From Tsukamurella pulmonis (GTDB lineage: Bacteria; Actinomycetota; Actinomycetes; Mycobacteriales; Mycobacteriaceae), in NCBI RefSeq assembly GCF_900103175.1, contig NZ_FNLF01000001.1, positions 1 to 61,473 of the forward strand: a DNA stretch of 61,473 nt, in the 5' to 3' direction. Position numbers and translations under genes: made by a program. Of the stretch, positions 26,585-35,376 are shown piece by piece (position 1 is the stretch's first letter; every line of letters starts with the position of its first letter). Under the pieces are notes generated by a model, which saw nothing but the letters and a program-made list of their open reading frames with translations, was not told where the DNA came from and did not search any database.

Positions 26585-28005
26585 CGGCGGCCACCACCAG
26601 CACTCCCGGCTCGGGCATCGCCCTCGACCCGAACCGGCGTTCCCGGACCTACGAGCTGGTCCTGCTCGGCGCCGCCGCGGTGGTGACGGGGACCTCGCTC
26701 GCGCTCGTGGAGTGGGCGCAGGAGCAGCGGATCACGCTCGACCTCGCGAAGTACGTGATCGCGTTCGTCGTGCTCTACGGCGCCGCGCACTACGCGGTGC
26801 GCCGGTTCGCGCCGTACGCGGATCCGATCATCCTGCCGGTGGTCGCGATGCTCAACGGCCTCGGCCTGGTGCTCATCCACCGGATGGACCTCGGCAACGC
26901 GCACGGCGAGAACGGCCGGATCACGCAGACCCAGGAGGCGAACCAGCAGATCCTGTGGACGCTGCTCGGCCTCGCGGTGCTGGTCACGGTGCTGGCACTG
27001 CTGCGCGATCACCGCACGCTCTCGAAGTACGCCTACACGATCGGCCTGGCGGGCGTGGTCTTCCTGGCGCTGCCGGCGCTGCTGCCGTCGAGCCTGTCGG
27101 AGATCAACGGGTCCAAGAACTGGATCAAGACGCCGCTGTTCAACATCCAGCCGAGCGAGATCAGCAAGATCCTGCTGATCATCTTCACCGCGGCCTTCCT
27201 GGTCTCCAAGCGCGACCTGTTCACCTCCGCGGGCCGCCGCGTCCTCGGTGTGGACCTGCCGCGCGCCCGCGACCTGGCGCCGCTGCTGCTGGTGTGGGTC
27301 ATCGCGCTCGGCGTGCTCGGCTACGCGAACGACCTCGGCACCCCGATGCTGATCTTCTTCACCGTGCTGGCGATGGTCTACATCGCGACCGAGCGGATCG
27401 GCTGGATCGTCGTGGGCCTGAGCCTGGCGGTCATCGGCGCGATCACCGCCTACCAGCTCTTCCCCCATCTGCGCGTGCGCGTCGAGGTGTGGCGCGATCC
27501 GTTCGCCGCCTACGACACCATCGGCTACCAGCCCGCGCAGGCCCTGTTCTCGCTGGCCACCGGGGGGCTCGCCGGTACGGGCCTCGGCTCCGGCCGGCCC
27601 ACGATGGTGCCCTTCGCCTCGACCGACTTCATCATGGCCGCGATCGGCGAGGAGCTCGGCCTGATCGGCCTCGCCGCCGTCCTGATGCTGTTCCTGGTGC
27701 TGGTCTTCCGCGGCTTCCGCGCGAGCCTGACGGTGCGCGACAGCTTCGGCAAGCTGCTGGCCGCGGGCCTGGCGTCGACGATGGCGATCCAGCTCTTCGT
27801 GGTCGTCGGCGGCGTCACCAAGCTGATCCCGCTGACGGGCCTGACCACGCCGTTCATGAGCTACGGCGGCTCGTCGCTGCTCACGAACTACGCGCTCATC
27901 GCCATCCTGCTCCGCATCTCCAACGCGGCCCGCGAGCCCAAGGTCGCGCGCAAGCCCGGCGCGCCGGTCCCCGACCGGCCGACCGAGATCGTGAAGCGCG
28001 TATGA
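26581..28005 (+). CDS. rodA: RodA/FtsW-family SEDS peptidoglycan glycosyltransferase
   Basis: This 474-residue polytopic membrane protein polymerises lipid II during elongation, working with the class B transpeptidase encoded next. About 12 hydrophobic helices are present. Family signatures include G-S-K-N-W-I near 178, F-N-I-Q-P-S-E-I-S-K near 190, N-D-L-G-T-P (the catalytic-type Asp region), A-T-G-G-L-A-G-T-G-L-G, and the ending P-F-M-S-Y-G-G-S-S-L. The GTG start overlaps the pstP stop and the stop overlaps the pbpA ATG, so translation is coupled on both sides. Confidence 0.96.
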   Translation: MTAATTSTPGSGIALDPNRRSRTYELVLLGAAAVVTGTSLALVEWAQEQRITLDLAKYVIAFVVLYGAAHYAVRRFAPYADPIILPVVAMLNGLGLVLIHRMDLGNAHGENGRITQTQEANQQILWTLLGLAVLVTVLALLRDHRTLSKYAYTIGLAGVVFLALPALLPSSLSEINGSKNWIKTPLFNIQPSEISKILLIIFTAAFLVSKRDLFTSAGRRVLGVDLPRARDLAPLLLVWVIALGVLGYANDLGTPMLIFFTVLAMVYIATERIGWIVVGLSLAVIGAITAYQLFPHLRVRVEVWRDPFAAYDTIGYQPAQALFSLATGGLAGTGLGSGRPTMVPFASTDFIMAAIGEELGLIGLAAVLMLFLVLVFRGFRASLTVRDSFGKLLAAGLASTMAIQLFVVVGGVTKLIPLTGLTTPFMSYGGSSLLTNYALIAILLRISNAAREPKVARKPGAPVPDRPTEIVKRV

Positions 28006-29516
28006 ACGCACCGATCCGCCGCATCTCCCTCGTCGTGGTCCTGCTCGTGGTCGCGTTGCTCGCCAACGCCACCTGGGTGCAGGTCTTCCGCGCCGACGAA
28101 CTGCGCTCCGACAGCCGCAACGAGCGCGTGCTCCTCGACGAGTACGCGCGCCAGCGCGGCTCGATCCTCGCGGGCGGCCAGGTCATGGCCCAGTCGATCA
28201 AGACCGACGACCGGTACAAGTACCTGCGCACGTACCCGGAGGACATGGCGCGCGCCTACGCGCCGCTCACCGGCTACTACTCGATGATCTACAGCTCCAG
28301 TGGTCTCGAGCACGCCGAGGAGTCGGTGCTCAACGGCAGCGACGACCGCCTGTTCGGGCGCCGCGTCGTCGACCTGCTCTCGGGCCGCGACCCGAGCGGC
28401 GGCAACGTGGTCACCACGATCAACCCGGCGATGCAGCGCATCGCGTACGAGAAGCTGTCGACGGCGTGCGGGCCGAACGGCCCGTGCCACGGCGCGGCCG
28501 TCGCGATCGAGCCCGCGACCGGCAAGATCCTGGCGATGGTCTCGACGCCCAGCTACGACCCGAACCCGCTGTCGGCGCACGACACGAACGCGGTCTCCAA
28601 GACCTGGGAGCAGCTCAAGGACGACCCGGACAAGCCGATGGACAACCGGGCGACGGGCTGGACCTACCCCCCGGGGTCGACGTTCAAGGTGATCACCACG
28701 GCGGCGGCGCTCGCGCAGGGCAAGGGCATCGACCTGGACACCCGGCTCACGGCCGACAAGCAGATCACCCTGCCGGGTGGCGGCGGCACGACGCTGCAGA
28801 ACTACGCGGGCACCACCTGCCCCGAAGCGTCGGGCGGTACCGTCAGCCTGTTGCAGGCGTTCCAGTACTCGTGCAACACCGCGTTCGTGGATCTGTCCAC
28901 GGCGAAGATGCAGGACGGAGGAGAGGCGATCAAGGCGATGGCGAACAACTTCGGCGTCAATTCGACGCCCGATCCCATCCCGCTGCGGGTCGCGCAGTCG
29001 GTCACCGGACCGCTGTCCGACGGTGCCCAGACGGGCCAGTCGGCGATCGGCCAGCTCGACGTCGCGCTGACCCCGCTGCAGAACGCGGTGATCGCCGCGA
29101 CGCTCGCCAACGGCGGCGTCCGGATGCAGCCCTACCTGGTGGACTCCTTCCAGGCGCCCGACCTGACCAGCTTCGGCGCGTCGTCGCCCAAGCGACTGGG
29201 CCAGGCGATCTCGCCGCAGGTGGCGGCGCAGATGCGCGAGCTGATGGTCGCCTCCGAGCAGCACACGAAGGGTTCGAGCGGTCGGGTGTCGATCGCCTCG
29301 AAGACGGGGACGGCGGAACACTCCCAGGGCCAGCGCGGCGGCGAAGCGCCGCACGCCTGGTACATCGGGTACGGCCCGGTCAACGATCCGAAGGTAGCGG
29401 TGGCGGTCATCATTGAGAACGGTGGAAACCAGGGCGAGGCGGCGACCGGTGGGTCGCTCGCCGCGCCGATCGGACGCGCGGTGATCAGCGCCGCGGGCAA
29501 CGGGCAGGGGAACTGA
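28002..29516 (+). CDS. pbpA: PbpA, class B penicillin-binding transpeptidase
   Basis: This 504-residue D,D-transpeptidase cross-links peptidoglycan at the septum or pole and is partner to RodA. It has an N-terminal anchor (about 7-24) and a short dimerisation domain including R-G-S-I-L-A. The catalytic domain shows the active serine in P-P-G-S-T-F-K near 225, S-C-N near 290 and K-T-G-T-A-E near 430. It is a PknB substrate in mycobacteria. ATG overlaps the rodA stop, and the stop overlaps the pknA start (TGATG). Confidence 0.96.
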   Translation: MNAPIRRISLVVVLLVVALLANATWVQVFRADELRSDSRNERVLLDEYARQRGSILAGGQVMAQSIKTDDRYKYLRTYPEDMARAYAPLTGYYSMIYSSSGLEHAEESVLNGSDDRLFGRRVVDLLSGRDPSGGNVVTTINPAMQRIAYEKLSTACGPNGPCHGAAVAIEPATGKILAMVSTPSYDPNPLSAHDTNAVSKTWEQLKDDPDKPMDNRATGWTYPPGSTFKVITTAAALAQGKGIDLDTRLTADKQITLPGGGGTTLQNYAGTTCPEASGGTVSLLQAFQYSCNTAFVDLSTAKMQDGGEAIKAMANNFGVNSTPDPIPLRVAQSVTGPLSDGAQTGQSAIGQLDVALTPLQNAVIAATLANGGVRMQPYLVDSFQAPDLTSFGASSPKRLGQAISPQVAAQMRELMVASEQHTKGSSGRVSIASKTGTAEHSQGQRGGEAPHAWYIGYGPVNDPKVAVAVIIENGGNQGEAATGGSLAAPIGRAVISAAGNGQGN

Positions 29517-30958
29517 TGAGTCTGCAGACCGGATCGGTGATCGCCGACCGCTACGAACTCCTCCGGCTCATCGCCACCGGAGGCATGGGCCAGGTCTGGG
29601 AGGCCATGGACACCCGCCTCGACCGCCGCGTCGCGGTCAAGGTCCTCAAAGCCGAATTCTCCGAGGACCAGGAATTCCTCGCCCGCTTCCGCAACGAGGC
29701 CCGCACCACCGCCGCCCTCAACCACCCCGGCATCGCCGGCGTCTACGACTACGGCGAAACCGCCGACCAGGCCGGCGGCGCACCCCTGGCCTACCTCGTC
29801 ATGGAACTCGTCAACGGCGAACCCCTCAACGCCGTCCTGTCCCGCCTCGGCCACCTGAGCCAGGCCCAGGCACTCGACCTGCTCGAGCAGACCGGCCGCG
29901 CCCTGCAGGTCGCCCACAGCGCCGGCCTGGTCCACCGCGACGTCAAACCCGGCAACATCCTCATCACCCCCACCGGGCAGGTGAAGATCACCGACTTCGG
30001 CATCGCCAAGGCCGTCGACTCCGCCCCCGTCACCAAGACCGGCATGGTCATGGGCACCGCCCAGTACATCTCCCCCGAACAGGCCTCCGGCGAGGACGCC
30101 ACCGCCGCCTCCGACGTCTACTCCCTCGGCGTCGTCGGCTACGAATGCCTCGCGGGCAAGCGGCCGTTCTCGGGCGACGGTGCGATCACCGTCGCGATGA
30201 AGCACATCCGGGACCAGCCGGAGCCCCTCCCCGGGGACCTTCCGGCGCCGGTGCGCGAGCTGATCACCCTCACGCTGGGCAAGGACCCGCGCCAGCGCTA
30301 CGCCAACGGCGGCGAGTTCGCCGATGCGGTCGCCGCGGTCAAGGCCGGGCAGCGCCCGCCGATGCCGCGCGGCTGGACCGGTGCCGCTCCCACGGCCGCC
30401 GCCGCGGCCCGCGCGCCCGAGACGGACGCCACGGCGATCGTCCCGCCGGCGAACCGCCCCGGCCCGCAGCCCGTCTCCCGCAACTCCGCGCCGACGCCGC
30501 GCGCGGCGGCACCGTCGACCAGGGCCGACGGTGGCGGCTGGACCAAGGCCCAGAAGACGATCCTCGCCGTCTCTGTGGTGCTACTGCTGATCGCCGCGGC
30601 GATCGTCGGCGGCTACCTGCTCACCAGTGGCGAGGACTCCCCGACGCCGGGGCCCTCGTCGAGCGTGGTGGACACGGGCACCGTCGCGCCCCCGCCGACC
30701 GGCACGTCGACGCAGGCCCGGCCGTCCAACCCGACGACCCAGCCGCCGAAGACGGTGACCGAGACGTCGACGGTGGAGCCCACCACGACGCCGCCGCCCC
30801 CGCCGCCGAAGCCGACGACGACCCCGCCGCCGCCGACCACCACGACGACGACCGCGGAGCCGACGACGTCGGAGCCCCCGATCACCGGTGGCGAGCCGAC
30901 GACGAAGCCGCCGTGCACCGGTATCTTCGGGCTCCCCCTGCCCTGCAACGACAACTAA
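29516..30958 (+). CDS. pknA: PknA, transmembrane Ser/Thr protein kinase
   Basis: This 480-residue kinase controls cell shape and division together with PknB. The catalytic domain (about 12-270) has G-x-G-x-x-G as A-T-G-G-M-G-Q-V-W, lysine in [18 protein letters not shown] and the activation loop up to S-P-E-Q. One transmembrane helix is at about 346-366. The extracellular tail is Pro/Thr-rich and ends with two cysteines, [11 protein letters not shown], which may form a small disulfide loop. There is no PASTA domain, as expected for PknA. The first 210 codons use GCC for alanine 25 times and GCG once, unlike the rest of the gene, suggesting a mosaic origin. Confidence 0.95.
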   Translation: MSLQTGSVIADRYELLRLIATGGMGQVWEAMDTRLDRRVAVKVLKAEFSEDQEFLARFRNEARTTAALNHPGIAGVYDYGETADQAGGAPLAYLVMELVNGEPLNAVLSRLGHLSQAQALDLLEQTGRALQVAHSAGLVHRDVKPGNILITPTGQVKITDFGIAKAVDSAPVTKTGMVMGTAQYISPEQASGEDATAASDVYSLGVVGYECLAGKRPFSGDGAITVAMKHIRDQPEPLPGDLPAPVRELITLTLGKDPRQRYANGGEFADAVAAVKAGQRPPMPRGWTGAAPTAAAAARAPETDATAIVPPANRPGPQPVSRNSAPTPRAAAPSTRADGGGWTKAQKTILAVSVVLLLIAAAIVGGYLLTSGEDSPTPGPSSSVVDTGTVAPPPTGTSTQARPSNPTTQPPKTVTETSTVEPTTTPPPPPPKPTTTPPPPTTTTTTAEPTTSEPPITGGEPTTKPPCTGIFGLPLPCNDN

Positions 30959-30977
30959 CGGATAACGGATACAGCCG

Positions 30978-32969
30978 ATGACAACCCCGCCGCGTCGCAT
31001 CAACGACCGCTACGACCTGGGCGAAACGCTCGGGTTCGGTGGCATGTCCGAGGTGCACCTCGCGCGGGACACCCGGCTCTCGCGCGACGTCGCGATCAAG
31101 ATCCTGCGCGCCGACCTGGCCCGGGATCCGAGCTTCTACGAACGGTTCCGGCGGGAGGCGCAGAACGCGGCCTCGCTGAACCACCCGACGATCGTGCAGG
31201 TCTACGACACCGGTGAGGCGCAGACCTCGCAGGGGCCGCTGCCGTACATCGTCATGGAGTACGTCGACGGGGAGACCCTGCGCGACGTGCTGCGCCGCGA
31301 CGGCACCATCGCCCCCCAGGCGGCGATGACGTGGATGGCCGACGTGTGCGCGGCGCTGGACTTCAGCCACCGCAACGGCATCGTCCACCGCGACATGAAG
31401 CCCGCCAACGTGATGCTCACCCGCGCGGGAGAGATCAAGGTGATGGACTTCGGCATCGCCCGGGCGATGAGCGACCCGTCCGCCGGAATGACCCAGACGG
31501 CAGCGGTCATCGGTACGGCGCAGTACCTCTCGCCGGAGCAGGCGCGCGGGGACTCCGTGGACGCCCGCTCCGACGTCTACGCCGCCGGCTGCGTGCTCTT
31601 CGAGCTGCTCACGGGGCAGCCGCCGTTCACCGGTGACTCGCCCGTCTCCGTGGCGTACCAGCACGTCCGCGAGGATCCGCCGACCCCGTCCTCGATCCTG
31701 GACACCGTGCCGCCCGAGCTGGACTCGATCACGCTCAAGGCGCTGTCGAAGAATCCCGCCAACCGGTACCAGACGGCCGGCGAGATGCGCCAGGACCTGA
31801 TCCGGGTGCTCGCCGGGCGCAAGCCCGAGGCGCCGATGGTGCTCTCCGATTCCGAGCGCGAGGCGCTGCTCACCGAGCCGGCGAAGTCGCGTCGCCGCGC
31901 CGCTGCCGCACCCGTCGCCGCCGCTGCCGCCGCCGGTGCGGCGACCGGAGCGGACACCGATCCGTCGGATCAGGATCCGCCCACCGAGATCGTCGACACC
32001 ACCGCCGAGTCCGCGCCCGCGCGCCGGCGGCACTCGGCGCCCGCCCGGGGTGGCGGCCGGTCGAAGCTGCTGATGCTGCTCTCCGCCGCGGTGATCGCGC
32101 TGGTCCTCGTCGGCGGCACCACGTGGTACCTGCTCAACAGCCGCGACGGCGAGCAGACCGCGACCGTGACCTCCCAGATCGGCGAGCCCGCCGCGGACGC
32201 CCAGGTGGCGCTGCAGAAGCTGGGCTTCACCGTCGAGGTGCAGCGGATGCCCGACAACGCGGTGCCCGCCGAGCACGTGATCTCCACGCTGCCCGGACCG
32301 AACGCGAGCGCCACCAAGGGTTCGACGGTGGTGCTGCAGGTCTCGACGGGCCCGAAGATCGCCGCGGTGCCCGACGTCGCGAACAAGCCGGAGCAGGAGG
32401 CCCGCGGGATCCTGGAGAAGGCCGGCTTCACCGTCGCCAAGGACGTCAAGAACGATCCGTCGCCGACGGTGGCGAAGGGCAACGTCATCTCCACCAACCC
32501 GGCGATCGGCACGAACACGCAGCAGAGCACGCCGATCCAGCTCACTGTCAGCTCCGGCAAGGAGCAGGTGCGCGTGCCGGACGTGACCAGCACGCAGGTC
32601 GATCAGGCCAGCGCGAACCTCAAGGGCCTCGGCTTCGACGTCCGGATCCAGCAGGTCGAGAACCCCGCCGCGACGGGCACCGTCGTCGGCCAGAACCCGA
32701 GCGGCGGCGCGACCGTCGACAAGGGCAGCACGGTGACGCTGCAGGTGGCGAAGGCCAAGCCGATCACCATGCCGAACGTGATCAACCAGGATCAGAACGC
32801 GGCCCGCGCCGCGCTCATCCAGGCCGGTTTCGAGCCCGGCAACATCAGGACAGTGGTGGACGCCCCGTCGGGCCTGTTCGACCGCGGCCGCGTGTGGCGG
32901 ACCGATCCCGATGTCGGCGCCCAGGTGGACTCGTCGGCGTCGATCGTCCTGCACGTCCGCCGCTCCTGA
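30978..32969 (+). CDS. pknB: PknB, PASTA-domain Ser/Thr protein kinase
   Basis: This essential-type kinase of 663 residues senses peptidoglycan fragments and coordinates growth. The kinase domain (about 10-270) has G-F-G-G-M-S-E-V, V-A-I-K-I-L, H-R-D-M-K-P-A-N and M-D-F-G-I-A-R. Two threonines in the activation loop, M-T-Q-T-A, fit autophosphorylation sites. An Ala-rich juxtamembrane linker leads to one helix (about 361-381). Four extracellular PASTA repeats follow (about 390-660), each with a K-G-S-x-V-x-L-x-V-S or similar ending. It follows pknA by 19 bases and ends the cluster. Confidence 0.96.
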   Translation: MTTPPRRINDRYDLGETLGFGGMSEVHLARDTRLSRDVAIKILRADLARDPSFYERFRREAQNAASLNHPTIVQVYDTGEAQTSQGPLPYIVMEYVDGETLRDVLRRDGTIAPQAAMTWMADVCAALDFSHRNGIVHRDMKPANVMLTRAGEIKVMDFGIARAMSDPSAGMTQTAAVIGTAQYLSPEQARGDSVDARSDVYAAGCVLFELLTGQPPFTGDSPVSVAYQHVREDPPTPSSILDTVPPELDSITLKALSKNPANRYQTAGEMRQDLIRVLAGRKPEAPMVLSDSEREALLTEPAKSRRRAAAAPVAAAAAAGAATGADTDPSDQDPPTEIVDTTAESAPARRRHSAPARGGGRSKLLMLLSAAVIALVLVGGTTWYLLNSRDGEQTATVTSQIGEPAADAQVALQKLGFTVEVQRMPDNAVPAEHVISTLPGPNASATKGSTVVLQVSTGPKIAAVPDVANKPEQEARGILEKAGFTVAKDVKNDPSPTVAKGNVISTNPAIGTNTQQSTPIQLTVSSGKEQVRVPDVTSTQVDQASANLKGLGFDVRIQQVENPAATGTVVGQNPSGGATVDKGSTVTLQVAKAKPITMPNVINQDQNAARAALIQAGFEPGNIRTVVDAPSGLFDRGRVWRTDPDVGAQVDSSASIVLHVRRS

Positions 32970-32984
32970 TCGCAGCGCGCCGGT

Positions 32985-33015
32985 CCCGCCCGCACCGGGC
33001 GGGTCCGGGCGGGAA
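32985..33015. terminator. Hairpin between convergent pknB and trpG
   Basis: TCCCGCCCG (32985-32993) and CGGGCGGGA (33007-33015) form a perfect 9-bp stem with a 13-base loop in the 79-base convergent gap. There is no T-run. It probably separates transcription of the two genes. Confidence 0.5.
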
Positions 33016-33048
33016 CGCCGGCCCTCGCGGCCCGACGGTCCGCGGTGC

Positions 33049-33690
33049 TCAGGCGAGCGCCGCGGCGACCTCCTGCTCGAGCTCGGCGACGCGCGCCTCG
33101 GCGACCTCGTAGCCGCAGACCGCGAGCCAGTTGGCGAGCATGCGATGGCCGCCCTGGGTCAGCACGGATTCGGGGTGGAACTGCACGCCGTGGATCGGCA
33201 GCTCGCGGTGCTGGAAGCCCATCACGACCCCGGATTCGGTGCGGCCGGTGATCTCCAGCTCGTCGGGGATGGTGGGCTCGAGCACCGTCAGCGAGTGGTA
33301 GCGGGTGGCGGTGAACGGGTCCGGCAGGCCGGCGAAGACGCCGTGGCCGTTGTGCTGCACCTGCGAGGTCTTGCCGTGCAGCAGTTCGGGCGCGCGGTCG
33401 ACCGTCGCGCCGAAGACGGCGCCGATCGCCTGGTGGCCCAGGCACACGCCCAGCAGCGGGGAGCCGGCCGCGCGCGCGGCCTCGACCATCGCCATGGTCT
33501 GCCCCGCACGCTGCGGGGTACCGGGGCCGGGGCTGAGCAGCACGCCGTCGTACTGCGCGGCCGCGGCGGCCGGATCGTCCAGCCGCGGATCGTCGTTGCG
33601 CCAGACGTCCGCCTCCACGCCCAGCTGGCCGAGGTACTGCACCAGGTTGAACACGAAGCTGTCATAGTTGTCGACGACGAGGATCCGCAC
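33049..33690 (-). CDS. trpG: Anthranilate/aminodeoxychorismate synthase glutamine amidotransferase subunit
   Basis: This 213-residue class I glutamine amidotransferase supplies ammonia for anthranilate (tryptophan) and possibly aminodeoxychorismate (folate) synthesis. V-V-D-N-Y-D-S-F-V-F-N-L begins the protein. The oxyanion and nucleophile region is G-V-C-L-G-H-Q-A-I with catalytic Cys near 84. The H-E pair is in V-Q-F-H-P-E-S. The C-terminal 20 residues are an added helix. The position between pknB and crgA matches the mycobacterial trpG (Rv0013). Whether it serves trp or folate synthesis cannot be told here. Confidence 0.92.
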   Translation of the reverse strand: MRILVVDNYDSFVFNLVQYLGQLGVEADVWRNDDPRLDDPAAAAAQYDGVLLSPGPGTPQRAGQTMAMVEAARAAGSPLLGVCLGHQAIGAVFGATVDRAPELLHGKTSQVQHNGHGVFAGLPDPFTATRYHSLTVLEPTIPDELEITGRTESGVVMGFQHRELPIHGVQFHPESVLTQGGHRMLANWLAVCGYEVAEARVAELEQEVAAALA

Positions 33691-33771
33691 GTCCTCCAGC
33701 CTAGCGGGGTGGGGTCGTACCGGTACATCCGATAACCTGGCAGGTGAACCGCACCCTGGTAGAAGGAAGCC

Positions 33772-34065
33772 ATGCCGAAGTCGAAGGTCCGGAAGAAGAC
33801 CGATTACACGATCAACACCGCCACGGATTCGCGCACGCCGGTCAAGGTGAGCGCACCGTCGGGCCGGTGGTTCGTGGTCGCGTTCCTGGCGCTCATGCTG
33901 GCCGGCCTGGCCTGGCTGCTCGTGTACTACGTCGGCGCCGATCCCAACGGCCTGGGCGGCCCCGGCAAGCCCCTGGAGTGGATGGCGAACCTCGACGCGT
34001 GGAACTTCGCCATCGGCTTCGGCCTCATGATCGCCGGTCTGTTGATGACGATGTGGTGGAAGTAG
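33772..34065 (+). CDS. crgA: CrgA, cell-division membrane protein
   Basis: This small 97-residue protein helps assemble the septum, binding FtsZ, FtsI and CwsA in mycobacteria. It starts P-K-S-K-V-R-K-K, has a cytoplasmic tail, and then two membrane helices at about 34-53 and 75-93 ending M-M-W-W-K in the usual way. The loop between them carries N-G-L-G-G-P. It lies divergently from trpG, with AAGGAAG upstream of the ATG. Confidence 0.95.
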   Translation: MPKSKVRKKTDYTINTATDSRTPVKVSAPSGRWFVVAFLALMLAGLAWLLVYYVGADPNGLGGPGKPLEWMANLDAWNFAIGFGLMIAGLLMTMWWK

Positions 34066-34106
34066 CCCTGACCAGCGAAATCACATCCATGTATTTCATC
34101 CCCAGC

Positions 34107-34127
34107 TGTGGATAAACCTGTGGATAA
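34107..34127. promoter_or_regulatory. Two perfect DnaA boxes, 12 bp apart
   Basis: TGTGGATAA occurs at 34107-34115 and again at 34119-34127 with only three bases between. Each is the exact reverse complement of the DnaA-box consensus TTATCCACA. They lie between crgA and the PH-domain gene and overlap the latter's start codons. Both boxes are on the same strand. Confidence 0.8.
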
Positions 34128-34524
34128 CTGGAGCGCTCCCCGCGGTGTCGGCATCGTCCTGATGGTGGCGGGCATCGTGCTCGGCGCCGCGGCGTTCGGC
34201 CTACAGGCGATCAAGGACCCCGTCGGCATGGTGCTGGTCGGCGTCGGCGTCCTCGCCCTGGTCTACCTCGGCGCACAGGTGCTGGTGCTGCGCCCGCGCC
34301 TGTCCGCGGACGCCACCGGCGTCACGTACCGCGGCGCCTTCGGCCGCAAGGTCTTCCCGTGGGACGGCCTGGAGATCAAGCGCACCACCACGCGCCACTG
34401 GGGTCGCGAATCGGTGCTGCTGGAGCTCACCCGCGGCGACGACCTGCTCTTCCTCGGCCGTTGGGAGCTCGGCGAGGCGCCGACGCTCGTCGCGCAGCAG
34501 CTCGAGGCCCTGCGGCCCGCCTGA
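34108..34524 (+). CDS. PH-domain membrane protein (Rv0010c-like)
   Basis: This 138-residue protein has two transmembrane helices (about 14-33 and 38-58) and a C-terminal bacterial PH-like domain, with R-L-S-A-D-A-T-G-V-T-Y-R and F-P-W-D-G-L-E-I-K. The same gene is found between crgA and ppiA in mycobacteria. The function is unknown, possibly linked to the division machinery. The start is uncertain: GTG at 34108 or GTG at 34120 (in frame) both lie in DnaA boxes and have no Shine-Dalgarno site. Confidence 0.8.
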   Translation: MDKPVDNWSAPRGVGIVLMVAGIVLGAAAFGLQAIKDPVGMVLVGVGVLALVYLGAQVLVLRPRLSADATGVTYRGAFGRKVFPWDGLEIKRTTTRHWGRESVLLELTRGDDLLFLGRWELGEAPTLVAQQLEALRPA

Positions 34525-34561
34525 CCCGCTCCTCACGGTCGGGCGCCCGGGTCGCGCCCGC

Positions 34562-35071
34562 TCAGTAGCGACGCGCGGTGACGAAACCGCGGATGCCGGC
34601 CACTCGCACCGGCACGCCCGACGTCACTGCCTCGACCACCTGGCCGTTGCCCACGTAGAGGGCGGCGTGCCCGCCACCGTTGGTGATCACCACGTCGCCG
34701 GGGCGCAGCTGCGCCTGCGAGACGGGGGTGCCGGCGCTCATCAGCGAGTAGCTGCTGCGCGGCACGCTCACGCCGGCCTGGTTCATCGCCCAGGTCACCA
34801 GACCCGAGCAGTCGAAGGCGGCGGGGCCGGAGGCGCCGTAGGAGTACGGCATGCCGACGCGGCTGAGCGCGGCCTGCACCACCGACGAGCGATCGGGACC
34901 GGCCTGCGCCGCCTGCACGGCGGGGGCCTGCGCGGGGCGCGGGGCGGGGGCGGCGTGCGCCGCGACGGGGACGGAGACGATGCCGATCGCGGCGACAGCG
35001 GCACCGAGCGCCGCCCGCATCGTGCCGCGGGTGCTGCGGCCGGTCGTGGTCCTCGTACTGTCGCTGGACAC
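34562..35071 (-). CDS. Secreted NlpC/P60 peptidoglycan endopeptidase
   Basis: This 169-residue exported enzyme cuts peptidoglycan stem peptides. A basic N-terminus and an Ala-rich hydrophobic signal with A-H-A-A cleavage site fall near residue 42. The NlpC/P60 domain (about 62-169) shows G-M-P-Y-S-Y-G, catalytic Cys in F-D-C-S-G-L-V, P-R-S-S-Y, R-P-G-D-V-V, and His in G-G-G-H-A-A-L-Y-V-G. The third residue region is N-G-Q-V-V-E-A. The protein is a minimal version, lacking the long coiled-coil of RipA. It is probably active without other domains. Confidence 0.9.
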   Translation of the reverse strand: MSSDSTRTTTGRSTRGTMRAALGAAVAAIGIVSVPVAAHAAPAPRPAQAPAVQAAQAGPDRSSVVQAALSRVGMPYSYGASGPAAFDCSGLVTWAMNQAGVSVPRSSYSLMSAGTPVSQAQLRPGDVVITNGGGHAALYVGNGQVVEAVTSGVPVRVAGIRGFVTARRY

Positions 35072-35333
35072 TTTCGTCGAACTCCCGACTCCCGTGGAGC
35101 GACGTGTCGGTCACGTCTCGGTCTCCACAAGATCACGGCAACGTTACGAAGGCCGGACGGCGGGTGTCCATCTCCGACCGCCTCCTGTGCCGTGAACATG
35201 CTCACCGACCTGCGTCGACCGAGATCCGGCTCACACGAATCCTTGATCTATCGACAATTCCGTGCAGAATCTGATCCACACTGATGGAGCAGTGAGGCAA
35301 AGTAAATTCACGGAACCGGCCACGGTCGACGAA
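35072..35333 (-). other. Long non-coding leader upstream of the NlpC/P60 gene
   Basis: Between the endopeptidase and the end of ppiA there is no gene over about 300 bases (35072-35376). GACGTG (35101-35106) and CACGTC (35112-35117) form an inverted repeat close to the coding start. NlpC/P60 genes of actinobacteria often carry a cyclic-di-AMP riboswitch in this position, but I could not match its conserved core, so none is called. Confidence 0.4.
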
Positions 35334-35358
35334 GGCCCGGCCGGATTCCGGCCGGGCC
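35334..35358 (-). terminator. Terminator of ppiA
   Basis: GGCCCGGCCGGA and TCCGGCCGGGCC form a 12-bp perfect stem with a minimal loop, 18 bases after the ppiA stop on the minus strand. TTCGTC follows on that strand. It is strong by stem stability alone. Confidence 0.7.
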
Positions 35359-35376
35359 TCGCGGGCGAGCGAGTGA

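Noticed and set aside
26323-28011. Long minus-strand open frame of 562 codons
   Set aside because: It lies opposite pstP and rodA, both strongly conserved; composition is that of a shadow frame.
30882-32954. 690-codon minus-strand open frame
   Set aside because: Antisense to pknB and the end of pknA; His/Arg/Gly/Asp-rich without any domain.
35072-35333. Cyclic-di-AMP (ydaO) riboswitch upstream of the NlpC/P60 gene
   Set aside because: The position is right, but I could not align the conserved core elements of that class.
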